64,000 bases of DNA from Promerops cafer (taxonomy: Eukaryota > Chordata > Aves > Passeriformes > Nectariniidae), in assembly GCA_013398275.1 (NCBI GenBank), contig VZSE01005872.1, positions 44,926 through 108,925 on the forward strand, given 5' to 3'. Positions 51,171 through 63,312 of this stretch are shown piece after piece (the stretch's first letter is position 1; the number at the start of each line of letters is the position of its first letter). Below the pieces are notes generated by a model that saw only the letters and a list, made by a program, of their open reading frames with translations, was not told the DNA's origin and searched no databases. The position numbers were made by a program, and so were the translations under genes.

Positions 51171-51444
51171 AAAAAAAAAAACAACCCCAAAGCCACATAA
51201 AAACCCAACACTACCATCCACACAAAACTCAAAACAGACACCTCGGGAAGTTCAGAGGCTCCTGATGCGGGTATTCCGCGGGATGCGCCATCGGAGGTGG
51301 CCTCTGCGGCGGGGCCACCCGCAACCGGACCTGGTGCTTTGCGAGGGCAAAGGGGATAACGAAATGAAGAATAAAAGGGGATACAAAAATGAAGNCTGCG
51401 GGAGGGCGGGCGGATGCGGACGCGGACACGGACACGGCCGGGGA

Positions 51445-51450
51445 CACGTG
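51445..51450 (+). promoter_or_regulatory. CACGTG E-box immediately upstream of WDR36 ATG
   Basis: A perfect palindromic CACGTG lies 7 bp before the WDR36 start codon, in CpG-rich 5' sequence. MYC/MAX and USF bind such boxes near the starts of ribosome-biogenesis genes. Use by WDR36 is inferred. Confidence 0.35.
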
Positions 51451-51457
51451 CGGAGCG

Positions 51458-51604
51458 ATGGCGCGGGAGGGCGCGGGGCTCTTCGCCGCGTTCCGGGTGC
51501 TCGGCCGCTTCAGCGGGCACGTCCCGCACGTCCTGCGCTATCACGGCCGCCACCGCGAATTCTACCTGGCCGTCGCCGTCGGGCGCAGCGTCCACACCTA
51601 CAAT
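51458..51604 (+). CDS. WDR36: WDR36 exon 1
   Basis: This exon has 49 codons from MAREG to SVHTYN, ending phase 0 at AAT|GTGAGT. It is very CpG-rich. The residues FAAFRVLGRFS, HVPHVLR and SVHTY match the human N-terminal segment. Confidence 0.93.
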
Positions 51605-54600
51605 GTGAGTACGCGGCGTCCGGTCCCCGCTCCTTTTTCCTGGCCTCCTTCCCGCTCCGACCGGCCGTGGGGAGGCCGGGGCCGTGCAGGGAGATCCGCC
51701 TCTTCCTCCCCTCCGCCCTCGCCGTCATGATGCGGGAGCGTGTGCGGGGCTGCGGCGCCCCGGTGCCGCGCCTCTGCAGCCGGCGGGGACCGGGAGGGAG
51801 GGAGAGAGGGAAAAAGGGAGGCTGCCGGCTAAACAGGCCGGGAATGGGCTTGTTCGGCCGTGTGGGCAGCGCTAGCCCAAGCGGCACAGCCCATCCGTCG
51901 GGAGCGCCCATGTGCTGAAGCTTCTCCTTCCTTAGGAGATAAATCAAAGTTCACCCGCTCTGGTTTAGCACTTTAGGGGCGGGGGGCAGTCAGATCCTGT
52001 TAAAATTCCTGAATGAAAACGGATGAGCATAGTTGAGTTCAGCAAGGTGAAAGCCTGTGATACCGACTCGTTTTTTGCAGTGTAGGATCATAAACCCCCT
52101 AAAGTTGGAAGGGACCTCTGGAGATCACCCAGACCAAGCTCCCTGCCAAGGCAGGGTCACCTAGAGCGGGTTACAGAGGAACGTGTCTGGGTGGGTTTGG
52201 AATGCCTCAAAAGAAGGAGACTCCGTGACTTCTCTGGGCTCAGAGCATTGTCACTGTATCAGAAACAGCACACAGAGTTGAGCTGAGTACAGTGAACACC
52301 AGGGTGCAGACATCAGGGATCTTCCTGTGCTCCTGTGGCGCCTTTCAGCGTTCACTCCTGTCAGTCTTCTTCTCAGGCTCTGAAGTAGCGATCATCACTG
52401 TGCAGAAGTGCTTAGATGTTTGCAACTAAAGCAAAATCTCTGCGATAGAGATAAAATTAGAATACAGGGTGGTTGTAGTGAAAACAAGGTAGAAGCAGAG
52501 ATGATGTGGAAGCTACGGTACCCAGGCTCCTCAGGGTGTCTTAACATGCCCTTACTGTCCTGTGCCTAAGAGTAAAGTACATCAGGAAGCACAACTTATT
52601 GTTGGTGAGTAGTTGTCTTTTGGCAAATGCATTGTCCCATTCCTTTTGACCTGCTGTCTGTGTGTGTTTTGGTAGACAGTGTTCTAAACTAGTTTGAATA
52701 ATTTTCCTGGTTTGTGATGTATCAAATTCATTGTCTGATCTAGGTTAATTCCTAGAATTTTTAATTTCTGTTTATACCAAATGCGTTGCAACCAATCACT
52801 AAAAATGCCTTTTTAACATTTTCATTGCAGGTGAAGAGGCTTGGTATTGTTGCTGTGAGTAAGTATTCACAAATTGTTCATTCCTCTTATTTTGTTGGGA
52901 TTTTTTTTAAAGATGTCTGACATCTGCACTTCATTTTCAACTAAAAAACAAGAAAATAAACTGTACTTACTAATATTTACATTGAAGTACATTAAAAGGA
53001 GTCTCAGAAATCTAAAATACCAGATTGGAAATAAGACTGCTGTTGAAACTGAAATCTAGTTTTCTTAGAGACATACCTTTTGAACCTGCTGTTCTTAGCA
53101 TCTTGTTCTTACAAAAACACCTCCAAGCCATAAGGATTGGACAGTGGATAAGGCTCAAGTATTAATTTACTGAATTAATTGCAGATCCCTTTTTTTGTTG
53201 TTTTTGTGATTATTAGAGGACTGTTACAGGAGGAAAATAATTACGTGAAGAAAATGTGCATGCCTTCAGGGATGTGCATGCCTTCAGGGAGTTTTAGGAA
53301 TTGGTTGTAGTGGTGGATGCAAAGGATATGAATTGATGTCTTGACATTCACTTGGCCTTTGGTGACAAAGCACTCTGGCTGCCAGCAGCAGGGCCCACGT
53401 TCTTCACCACCATCACCAGCAGCCTGGGTGGTGAGGCAGCCTGCACCCCTAGGAGAAGCTCACAGAGGATGCTGTTTTAGGAGCAGCAGCTGACACCCAG
53501 AATGGCAGAGTTTCAGTCCAGGGAGCTGTTGCAAAACACAAAGCCTGGGCCAACAGGAGCCTTGTCGAGTTCAGCAAGGATGAGTGCAGAATCACCTGGG
53601 ACAGAGCAAGCTGGGAGCTGACTGGTGCATGGCGTCCTGCTGGGAGGAAGCTGGGGCTCTGCTGGTGCCAGGCTGAGTGTGCACCACCACCACGGTGGCT
53701 GTGAGTAGGGGAGGCTGTGAATTGAGCTCATTAGCAGTGCATCCAGCTGAGGCAAAGCTGTTTTTCTCCTGCACCTCACGCTGGTGAGGCCATGCCGGGA
53801 CTGCAGCACGCTGTTAGTGTGGTTCTGTCCCTTCCACAGCTCCCCTTTCTCCTGCAGGAGGCATGCTGAGGAGCAGGAGAGTGTCAGGGCCTTCAGCAAG
53901 CAGTATGGAAAGAGACTTTGGAGTAACTGGATCTGCTGAGTGCTGGGAAGGGCAAGATACAGGGTGACTCAGAGGGGGCTGGAAGGGCAGTTGGATGGCG
54001 GGGCTGGATTTGTGCTGGTGGTGGTAGTGGTAGACAGAGCTGCAAGGGGCAGCACCCACAGATTGCAGCTTGAGGGGGTCACAGTGGAGGGTAGGAACAA
54101 TAGCCCAAAGAGGTGACTGTGGTACAGTGCAGACCTTGAGCAGAAATTCCTTCCCCAGAAGTGTTCAAGACTCAGCTGGGCACAGCTGCAGCTAAACCAG
54201 TCTAGTACTGGTGATAAAGTTTGTGAGGAGCTGGTGGGATGTTGAACCAGTTGATTTCCAAAGGTCCCTTTCACTTGACACTTAGATGATTCAGAGGAAT
54301 GCACTCTGTCTTGAAAAGTAAGGGCTTTACTTCCAGTTTTGTGCACCACAAAACTTTTACAGAGATGTCATATATGAAATATGTTTTATTAACAGAGCAT
54401 CTGAAAGCTTGAGAATAAATGTCACACAACCGGGACTAGATTTAGATTATCAGCTGTGCATTTTTAAAGCTGTAAACACATTAACTTTCATGCTTTCATC
54501 TTGCAAAACCATAAAAATATTGCATATTGTGTTCTACAGTGGGCTACATCTTCTTACATACGTAATCATCTAAGCTTTTTGAGAAATTGAGACGTTTGCA

Positions 54601-57600
54601 TACAAAATTGTGATTGAAGAAAATGAATGCTGTGCCTCTCTCTTTACGGTGGTGTTGGTTTGTTGATGTTACGTGGTCAGTGCTCTGAACTTTTTAATTT
54701 GGGTCTGCCTAAAACTGTCTTAGCTTAAGCAGCCTTGCATACAGCTGCTGTGGAGTACCAGGTACCTGTAACCTGGCTGTAAGCCTGAGTCACTTCAGAG
54801 GTGCTGTGGGAAGATGTGTTCAAACAAATGAACCTCATAGAGTGCAGCCTTCTTTTATGTTCTTATTTTCATTCCTCCTTTTGAAGCTGTGCTGCAGTAC
54901 AGCAGAGGGTGCAATTTTCTTTGTGCCTGCTAACAATTCACAGTACAAAGCACCCTTATGGGAAAGACTGCTGTGTGACCATGCTAGTTTGTATCATAGG
55001 TGCACTCCAACAGTGATTTTTGACCTGGTGTTTCTCTGCAGAAGTGTAAAGTGCTGTAATTTGCATTTTATATTTCCTGGGATTGAGAGTATTTATTCCC
55101 AATAGTCTTTTTTTTTTCCATTTTTCTGCTGTTGGGACCACACCAGCAGTTTCTCAGTGTGGTCTGGAACTTTGACTCTTTTACCTTTTGGACTAGTAAA
55201 TATCCTGATATTAGATACTCTTTCTGAACCAGTCATGAGGTAGGGAATGAGATGTATTCTTAGAGCATTCAATTCTCAGTGTGATCAGGAGATAGGTGCA
55301 GGAGTGGGTCACTAACTCCCAGGCCTGCAGAATAACTTAAGCTAATAAGCATTGCTAATGCTGACTTTGATTTATCATCTGTGTTTCCAGCCCTCACAAA
55401 GCTAACGTGTACCTTCACTTACAGAGATAATTCACTAATTTATTAATGAGTGTTTGTCAAAAGAACGACCTTATGATCCACCAATCTTATGTTACTTATG
55501 CTGATGTTACTGGTGTAATGTTTCGTAGTAATATTTGTGTTCTTCTGAAATGCGTGCATTTCTCTAAAATTCAACATAATGTTCCACCAGAGGGGTTTCT
55601 TTGTGGGTCACCATGCCAACGAAATACACTGTCAAGCTTTCTCTCTTGCTAGGAACCTGAAACTTGTTTAACTTTTCTTTTGTTTGATCAACAGGTAATA
55701 CTTTGCCACAAGACATCACATGTTTGGCAGCAGATCGCATGTTGATATTTGCTTCACACGACAACGTTCTCCATGCTTTTGCCAGGAACAAAGAGGTTTC
55801 TATTCACAAACTTATTACTCAGTGGTACAAAACAGTTGTGTAGTGCTTGTGGTGTCGAGGCTATTAGTTTTCTACAAATGCCTGTTTCCGTAGCTGTTTG
55901 GTACCTTCTGCTTTAGGGAAACAAGCTGTAGAATAAGGAGTAAAAAGCTTAAACTGGGAGAATGTAGGAGCAAATTCCATAATGCTGACCTGTGTTTTGC
56001 ATATTAATTACAATAATTAAGTAGCTATTTAAAGATTTTTAAAAATCGTCAATTCATGTAAGCTGAATTAATAATTGAAAATAATTAAAAATACTTAGGT
56101 GGTGTGTTTTTTGCAAACAGTTTTAAATATCAGATATAATTATCTATCTTGCACTTCAAGGTGTGTGGCCTTTCCATGAATTTTATTTGAACTTGTTGCT
56201 GACATCTCTTAGCTGTCCTTAAGTATTATGTTAACATAATATTCTACCTTAACAGCTTATTGGAAGCATTTCTATTTTGAAATTATAGGTGGTTCATACC
56301 TATGAAGGCCACAAGGCAAGGATACACCTTCTACAGCCTTTTGGTGATCATGTCATCTCTGTGGATGCTGATAATGTTCTTATTGTTTGGAATATACAGT
56401 CAGAAGGTGAGAGATTTTATTTTTGTTGTTGCTTTATAGGATAGCACTTCTAGACATTCAGTAATTTAAGAAGAAGGGTTTTTTTAAATGCACATCTTCA
56501 GAAGTAGCTTATTCTTAAAAAAAGAAAATTCTTAAATGATTGTGCCACTTAATTGGTGATCTGAAGTCCTAATCCTGCAGTAATGTTTCATGAATGGATA
56601 CTGTACCATGTGCAGAGGCCCAGTAAGATTCCCTGTAGATGTAGAAGAGAGAATGATTATACGAAAATGACATTTTAGTGTTCCATTTTCTCGTAAAGGC
56701 TTTGATAGAACAGCTTTGGCATTATTTCTGAATTCCTGCAATTTCTTGATATTTACCAGACTGCGTGCGACTAAATACTAATGAATAATCTTTTTGTTTC
56801 TGTCAGCATCTTCTCATGCCATTGCCAAGTGCTTTGTGAAATTGTGCTTCAGTGCCCCTAACATTTTTCTTTAGAAAGCATTCATTGGTGTGACCAGTGT
56901 TATTCTCTGCATGCTGGTTGTCAAAAGTGTCTGTAACCAGGCTTTAGATATTTGGAGTTGCTGTAACAAACAAAAGGCATGCTAATCAGATGAGGTGTTT
57001 TGCTCAGGCAGGAGCAGGAATCCCTGAGAAAGATACAAATCAGATAAAGATATGGTATTGCCAGTATTGTTGTAGTGGATAGACTTACAGGCAAAAAATA
57101 CACCTTCAAGCCAACAGATGTTACAGTGTAAAGAAGTTTTGCCTCTTCTGTTACACATTAGCTAATCCTTTAATGTAAGAAAAACCAGTTGCAGGATGTG
57201 AAGAGTTAAACATCTATCCTGCTTTTACGTTTGTGAAGCCTGCAGATTTGTAGGGGTGCCCACACTAACACTGTTTCTTACTCTTTTTCCAGAAGAGTAT
57301 CTTCAAATAGATTTTGATAAAGCCACTTTTGCAGTTTCTGCACTTCTGCATCCCAGCACCTATCTGAATAAAATTCTCCTTGGGAGTGAACAAGGAACCT
57401 TGCAGCTGTGGAATATAAGATCCAAGTAAGATTCTTGATACTTTGGCTAGGGTTCAGGTTCCAAGTAGTTCAATAGGCAGCAAATGATACTGTTAACTAT
57501 GGAATCTTTTACTGAGTATTGGCACAGGTTTTCAGTTGGTGTATCTCTAGAAACAAAGAATGCTGCTGCTCCCTGCGTGCTGATGCCTTTCAGGCTGCGT

Positions 57601-60600
57601 GTTGTTTACTCTCCTTGCAAAATGTTAGGGGTTGTTTAGGAATTTCTTTTTCTTTAATTTCTAGGAATCACATAGCTTTCCCATGAAAGCTATTGAAATA
57701 ATAGTAAAAGCATGTTCAGGCCTCCTGCCACCCGTCTTCCAAGGCTGACTTTTTTGGTTGTTGTGTGTCCAAGGAAGTTCTGGCAGGTAGAGTGGAGGTA
57801 ATTACTACCATTTGAGCCTTAGACTCAGAAAAGAGGTGTGTAGACAGGCAGTTGTCTCTGAGCATGTCCCAGTAGATCATCATCCATAATGTCAGTATTT
57901 CATTCCTACCATGAGCAGCTGCTTTTCTAAATCATGAAAGTTACAGGTGCAGTAAGCTTCACTGCATGTTAATGTTCATACTGCAAATACTTGTTAAGTC
58001 AGCTTGCATAAATCAGTGTTTTGTTCTCCTTACTCAGCTTGCTGTGGTATCACTGATATTTCTTTTGTTTGATATGTTCATGGCACGTAGTTATGTCACC
58101 ATTGTGCTATTAATGCACAGCACTAGCTTTTTCAATAAAAGTTAGCCATAAGTTTTATTTTTAACCTTACTTCTTAGTATCACAGGCTTTTTTTTTTTAT
58201 CTTTTATCTGACTTGTAAGAACAGAAAGCTGATGTACTTTTCTGTATAAGTACATACAAAGCAACCACTGTGTCATGGAAAATCCCCAAGGGTTGGTTGA
58301 TTTATGGGTTTTTTATGTTTGTTTTACAGCAAACTCTTGTACTCATTTCCAGGATGGGGCTTAGCAGTCACAACTCTTGAACAAGTTAGTATTTTCTGTT
58401 ATCTTTTAGTTTCATGTGTAACTGGTCAAGAACAGCGGGTAAGATATTGTTTAAAATGACAGCAGTAAAGATGTCATGTATTCTCTCAGGTAATTGCAGT
58501 AAACCTCTCTTGACTGGGGGTTTATTATCTGCTCTTCCTCTATTCCTAGTTCTGTTGCATTTAGCATCTTATGTGTTTTGTGTTCATCACATCTATAGTC
58601 TTCTCTGAATGATGCCATGAATTCACAGAGTTTTCAATGCATGTGTATCATGAAGCTTCATTACACTGGTAGTTTTTTGCCAAATTTGTTTTGCTTTGGA
58701 GTTTGATGAAATGCAGATTTTGTCGATTCAGTAAAAGATTTTGTAATGTTATTTGCTGTGATTCTTTTTAGATATAAAAGTAAGTTAAAACTTATCCGTA
58801 GCATTGATGACAGCTGTGAAAATGGTCAGCAGCTGTCCAGGATAAAACTTGTGAATATGTGGGGGTGTGTGGCAGGGTTTATAATGGTCTTCAGGGCTGC
58901 TGGACACTTAAAGTGATCTGTTTTTCAAAGAAGTACCAGCTTCTGGAAATAGAATTTTTTCATTTCTTGCAGGCTCCAGCAGTGGATGTTGTTGCTGTCG
59001 GCCTTGTATCTGGTCATATCATTGTACATAATATTAAGTTTGATGAAACTCTGATGAAATTTCAACAGGACTGGGGTCCCATCACAGCAATATCTTTTCG
59101 TACAGGTAAGCACTAGTGTTTCCTAGTGAAAATATAAATGAAAGCACTAACACTAGGGGCACGGAGGAAAATAGTTTGTGATAAAACATTTGAGAATCAA
59201 ATTTGTGCTGAGAGTTTCAGTTTCCAAAGGCTGAAGGTAGTCTAGAAAAGGTAGCAATAGGTAAGGGAGATAATGCATTTTCATCATGGTAGCTGTTCTG
59301 TAGCATTTTCTTGTGTTCTTAGTGCACAGGAAGTGACATACAGTATACTTGAAAAGAGAAGTTTGTTTACAGTGTGCCAAGAGCTAACACAGTACACAAT
59401 TGTCAGAGGTATTGTAATCAGTACGTCCTGCTTTAGTGTCCAAACCGACTTCTCAGCAGTGTCTTTCCCCCCAGACAATGTTAGAATGTTAATAGTTGGG
59501 TGAATACTGAATGGATGTTATGGGGGAATCTTAACTTATATTCACAGCTTTTTCTTGTCTAACAAACAAGCCCTAATTATTAAAGCTAGTTACTTTAATG
59601 TTGGTCCTGCCTGCAGAACTGTTGATACTGAATCCAATCTCTCATTTGAATAATCTTGCGAATCTTAATATAGATTGAGTGCAGACCCTGTTGAGGAAGA
59701 ATGCTACTGGAGAAAATTGTGGGAAGACTTGTGAGAAGTAGAAAGAGAGCCTTTTTTGTCAATATCTATTGTGTTTGCAAGCAAAACCTCTAGCTCTGAT
59801 TGCTGGATGTAGAGATTTTATTGTTATATGATATGAAAAAGTCCTATTTTTATTATCAGTGAGTTTTGTTTCTTTTCTGATTGACATATTACAATATTTC
59901 TGTTAAAACCTATATTATTTCTAGCATCAAGATTTCTTTTTCCTTGTGATTATAGACTTTTCTAGCATCAGTTTTAAGATGTGACAAGTCAGTAGGGATG
60001 AGCTGAATGTCAATAAGCAAACCTTTTGAACTTTTTTTTTTCTTTTTGAGCAGATGGACACCCAGTAATGGCAGCTGGTAGCCCAGTTGGGCACATTGCT
60101 TTGTGGGATCTAGAAGAGAAGAAACTGATGTGTCAGATGCAAGATGCCCATTCCACAGCAATAGCTGGCATGACATTTGTCCCTGGAGAGCCACTTCTTG
60201 TTACTAATGGTGCTGATAATGCTCTACGGGTGAGTTAAAATCACTGCTGCTCTCTGAAACCAGTTCTACAAAACTCAAGTTGCTGGTCTCAGTTGGACTT
60301 TAGTGGACTGTAATTTAAAGTTTTGCTGCTCTGTTGTCATTGCTTCATTTACTGCTTTGTAGTAGCCTTGAAGAACAAAGCTTTGGATCCACTTTTCCAG
60401 AAGCACACTTTATATCCCAGTGTTCTCTTAAATCTTGATCCATTTTGGTAATGTTTTGGATCACGAGCAGCTGCTGTTGATAAAAGTCCCTTGTGCTGCA
60501 TGTCCTCTGGTGCCACTGGGCTTTGGTGGAAGGGCAGAATGAACAGCAGGGAACAGATAAGGTGATGTGATGGAAACTTCCAAAGTTTCAGGGTTAAGGA

Positions 60601-63312
60601 TGGAAGCCAGTGTGTGAAGTTGGCTGCACCAGCTCCCAGATGAACGTGTTCCACTGACAAGAGGTGCAGTTATTGGCAAGGCAGCGTTTTTCAGCCTGTT
60701 TTTTTCTGCTTATTTTGGGGTGCAGGTTTGGATTTTTGATGGACCTGGTGGTACGGGTCGCGTATTGAGGAGCCGAATGGGACACAGTGCACCACCAACA
60801 AAAATCAGATATCATGGGCAGAACGGAGAGCAAATTCTTAGTGCAGGTATGAATCTCCATTCTTTTTCAGTCTGCTTTCCTCCTGTGATAAACAGAACGT
60901 GCACAGCTAAGTGTCTTTGTTTTATTAACACACTAGATTATATTTCGAGTGTTGTATAATGTGTTTATGAAACATAGTAATTAGTTAACATAAACAGTGT
61001 AATTTGTTACTATAACAGTTTCACTAGAGTTTTCCTACTCTAGTAGGAAACTAATGTTTCCCTAGAGTAACTTATCAGCAAGTAAGCCGAAGAGTACTTG
61101 AAAGCAGAATAGCAAAGGAGCTGCTCTTATCATCCATATTTATATATTTGATGAATAAAAATGATTTTGTTATCTTCTGAGCAAGTATTAGCTGGTCAGA
61201 ATGAAACCTGTAACAACTCAAGAAATTTGGGTGGGGTAGGGGAAAAATAAGCAGCATAATGCATTTAGTAACTAATTTTTAGTAATTACTTTTTCCACCA
61301 GTTTGATCAAGCTCTGTGGCTTGCGCTGCCTTTGTAATTTATTACAGCTTACTTGTATCTGTAATATATATTTTCAAGGTTGCTTTTTACTGAGATATTA
61401 ATGTAAAAGTGTAAAAATGCATAAGTGACTACCCTTCCTTAGAAACTAGCATATTTAAATGGACCTCTGAGGAAAGGGAAATGCTAGAACAGACCATGTT
61501 TTAGCCCAGACATAGGTGATGGGATGATAGGGACTCACCACCTAGTCTCTAATTACTCCTAAGTAATTAATTGCCTCTATGGGCTACTTTGCAAACAGTA
61601 CACTACCTGTACTAAAAATCTCTTGCTGGTCATCCAGCTAGTGTAATGAGTTATTGTCTGTATTTCAGCTCACACCAGACAAACCACAGTATCAATCAAG
61701 TGTTGCTTAAAAAAATCTTCACATTTTCTTTTGCAGTGGAGAGGGCACAGACACAATGTTTAAAATGAAAAGGGTCTTAACCTTTGAGATCTGCTCTGTC
61801 TGCAGTGTAGAGAGACTAACTCTCTACACTCCTTTCTGAAACTGGTAAAACTTAGTGCAGCAGAAATTAATTAGGGTTGCCTTTCATGGGCTGCTGGTTT
61901 CCTTAGAAGAGGCATCTCCTCAAATTAGCTTAATAAAATTTCGTTAATGTCACGGACATTACAGAGTCAGAGGAATTGAACATGGAAAAGATGAGGGGTC
62001 GTTCTGGTAATGTGTGGGGTAGAGTTGTAGGAATGGGGTGTGGGCCACAGAAAATTAGGCTCCATTAGTTCTGCTACTTAGAGTGTATCTGTATTTATTC
62101 TTGGACCAGAATTTTTAGTAAATACCTTTATTACAGTGTTTGAAGTTGCTTATTGCTTATCTTCTACTTTTCTTGCTCAAACAGCTTATGAGTAAAGTTG
62201 ATTTTTGCCCTTCACTACTCTGTGCTATTTCTTTCTTAGGTCAAGATGGAACATTGCAATCATTTTCAACAGTGCATGAAAAGTTCAATAAAAGTTTGGG
62301 ACGTGGTAAGTATTTCAGTCAAAGTACAAACATGGGTGAAAAGAAGTCCTGAAATGCATTTATGTAGACATTAGACAGTCCTTGTTTTCACTTCAACTGT
62401 TCTGTAAAAGCTAACCACCTCAGTAATTCTGCAAACTCAGTCCTTTCTGCAGCAAGTGTACTCTCACATTTGATTATACTTCAAAAAAGAGTTTTCTGAT
62501 CCTGGCAGTGTATGTTACTTCACCATGGGAAACACTGTACATGATTTTTGTATTAAAAATTTGTAAAACAGTAACTGACATTTCAGCATAAGTAGTTGCA
62601 ACTTTTTACCCTATTTCCATTCTGTTTGATTGACTAAATTATTAGTCAATTCATTTTTCTTGGCTTTTCCTTTGATTTATTGTAGAGTTTAAGTCAAACA
62701 CATCTTGCACATCATGATTAAACACTTTCATTTGCGAGAGCAAGGATCAGAAAGACTAGAATAATTCTTAGTTTTAAGTGTCTATGTTGTTATATATGTA
62801 TTTGGACGTGTTTGAAAAGATGCATAAAAATTAATTTGGGCATAAATTTGAAATTCAAGATTCTTTGGTTATTGAAAGGTCTGGGTGCTGTTTATTGCTT
62901 TATGTAGTCATGTCTGTAGGACCATGTTTTTAGCTGTGATGGGGGAACCTCTGCCTCAGGATGTCAGCACAAGGTCCTGGAACAAGTAGATTGAGTAGTG
63001 AATTCACAGCTGTGAATGTAGAAGGCTGGTGATTTCCTCAGCATTGCATGAATTTTGACAGAAACTATTAGTGTTCTTAGCTCTACAAACCTGGGGAGCA
63101 GTGATGTGCTTATTTAAGCCAAATGTTTCTAAATTTAAAAGGAGCTTTGCATTTTGTTAACAGTCCCTTTTAAACCATTTTTGTCAGTTCTGACAATGAG
63201 ACTGAGACCCTTAATGTCTATTTTTAAGGTTCAATTAATAAAAAGAAATCAAAGAAGAAAGGCCTCAAGCTGGATACGATGGCACTTCCACCGATTACAG
63301 CCTTTGCTTCAG
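51458..63312 (+). CDS. WDR36: WDR36 (UTP21), 5' part, exons 1-11; continues past the window
   Basis: WDR36 is a nucleolar WD-repeat protein, the vertebrate counterpart of yeast Utp21, in the small-subunit processome that matures 18S rRNA. Eleven exons (51458-51604, 52831-52858, 55695-55795, 56289-56406, 57293-57425, 58330-58384, 58973-59105, 60054-60229, 60726-60846, 62240-62305, 63229-63312) join to 387 codons plus one base with no stop. The product tracks human WDR36 closely: PQDI-x-C-x-AAD, NVxxAFARNKE, LHPSTYLNKILLGSEQG, APAVDVVA-x-GL, GPITAISFRT, HSTAIAG, LLVTNGADNALR, GQDGTLQSFSTVHEKFNKS, LPPIT. These are the WD repeats of the first propeller and the Lys-rich linker that follows. Human WDR36 has about 951 residues, so over half is missing to the right. 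The start ATG follows GC-rich DNA and gives MAREGAGLFAAFRVLG, parallel to human LFAGFRALG. The promoter is CpG-rich with a CACGTG box just upstream. Confidence 0.97.
52083..52260 (-). mobile_element. CR1 LINE fragment in WDR36 intron 1
   Basis: AGTTGGAAGGGACCTCTGGA, GCAGGGTCACCTAGAGCGGG and TTTGGAATGCCTC are the reverse complement of a CR1 3' end, inserted opposite to the gene. Confidence 0.87.
52831..52858 (+). CDS. WDR36: WDR36 exon 2 (28-nt microexon)
   Basis: Acceptor ttttcattgcag. The exon encodes VKRLGIVAV plus the first base of Ser, parallel to human VQKLSLVAVS. The donor is GTGA|GTAAGT. An alternative GTGAGT donor four bases earlier would break the frame. Confidence 0.92.
53254..53289 (+). 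repeat. 18-bp tandem duplication in WDR36 intron 2
   Basis: ATGTGCATGCCTTCAGGG occurs twice back to back (53254-53271, 53272-53289). Confidence 0.93.
53470..54297 (+). mobile_element. Old CR1 LINE in WDR36 intron 2
   Basis: GAGTTCAGCAAGGATGAGTG, TTCCCCAGAAGTGTTCAAGA and AAAGGTCCCTTTCACTTGAC follow the CR1 order in sense orientation, with heavy divergence and indels. Open frames on either strand here are not genes. Confidence 0.7.
55695..55795 (+). CDS. WDR36: WDR36 exon 3
   Basis: Acceptor tttgatcaacag. It encodes SNTLPQDITCLAAD and on to HAFARNKE, ending phase 0 at GAG|GTTTCT. Human has PQDICCMAAD and SAFARNKE. Confidence 0.95.
56289..56406 (+). CDS. WDR36: WDR36 exon 4
   Basis: Acceptor tttgaaattatag. 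It encodes VVHTYEGHKARIHLLQPFG and a following WD blade ending NVLIVWNIQSE, with donor G|GTGAGA in phase 1. Confidence 0.95.
57293..57425 (+). CDS. WDR36: WDR36 exon 5
   Basis: Acceptor ctctttttccag. It encodes EEYLQIDFDKATFAVSALL and a blade ending GTLQLWNIRS, with donor AA|GTAAGA in phase 2. Confidence 0.96.
58330..58384 (+). CDS. WDR36: WDR36 exon 6
   Basis: Acceptor tttgttttacag. It encodes NKLLYSFPGWGLAVTTLEQ, ending phase 0 at CAA|GTTAGT. Confidence 0.95.
58973..59105 (+). CDS. WDR36: WDR36 exon 7
   Basis: Acceptor catttcttgcag. It encodes APAVDVVAVGLVSGHIIVHN and on to GPITAISFRT, with donor G|GTAAGC in phase 1. Confidence 0.97.
60054..60229 (+). CDS. WDR36: WDR36 exon 8
   Basis: Acceptor tctttttgagcag. 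It encodes DGHPVMAAGSPVGHIALWDL and on to HSTAIAGMTF and NGADNALR, ending phase 0 at CGG|GTGAGT. Confidence 0.97.
60726..60846 (+). CDS. WDR36: WDR36 exon 9
   Basis: Acceptor ttttggggtgcag. It encodes VWIFDGPGGTGRVLRSRMGH and on to NGEQILSA, with donor G|GTATGA in phase 1. Confidence 0.96.
62240..62305 (+). CDS. WDR36: WDR36 exon 10
   Basis: Acceptor tatttctttcttag. It encodes GQDGTLQSFSTVHEKFNKSL plus GR, with donor G|GTAAGT in phase 1. Confidence 0.97.
63229..63312 (+). CDS. WDR36: WDR36 exon 11 (last exon in the window)
   Basis: Acceptor ctatttttaag. It encodes a basic linker GSINKKKSKKKGL and then LPPITAFAS, with donor G|GTGAGT in phase 1. Human has GLINKKRVKRKGL and LPPITKFA. The rest of the window (63313-64000) is intron. 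Confidence 0.95.

Larger units (their letters stand above)
49860..52000. promoter_or_regulatory. CpG-rich domain over TSLP 3' exons and the WDR36 promoter
   Basis: The stretch is dense in CpG and GC, unlike the AT-rich flanks on both sides. It spans TSLP exons 3-4, the short intergenic gap and WDR36 exon 1, as expected for a housekeeping CpG-island promoter. A single N at 51395 lies 63 bp upstream of the WDR36 ATG. Confidence 0.75.

Noticed and set aside
51389..51918. Extended frames through WDR36 exon 1 into intron 1
   Set aside because: A clean AAT|GTGAGT donor at 51605 and homology to human WDR36 end the exon at 51604. The sequence beyond has no homology.
53513..54349. Minus-strand frames of 126-128 codons in WDR36 intron 2
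   Set aside because: They are antisense to an old CR1 copy.
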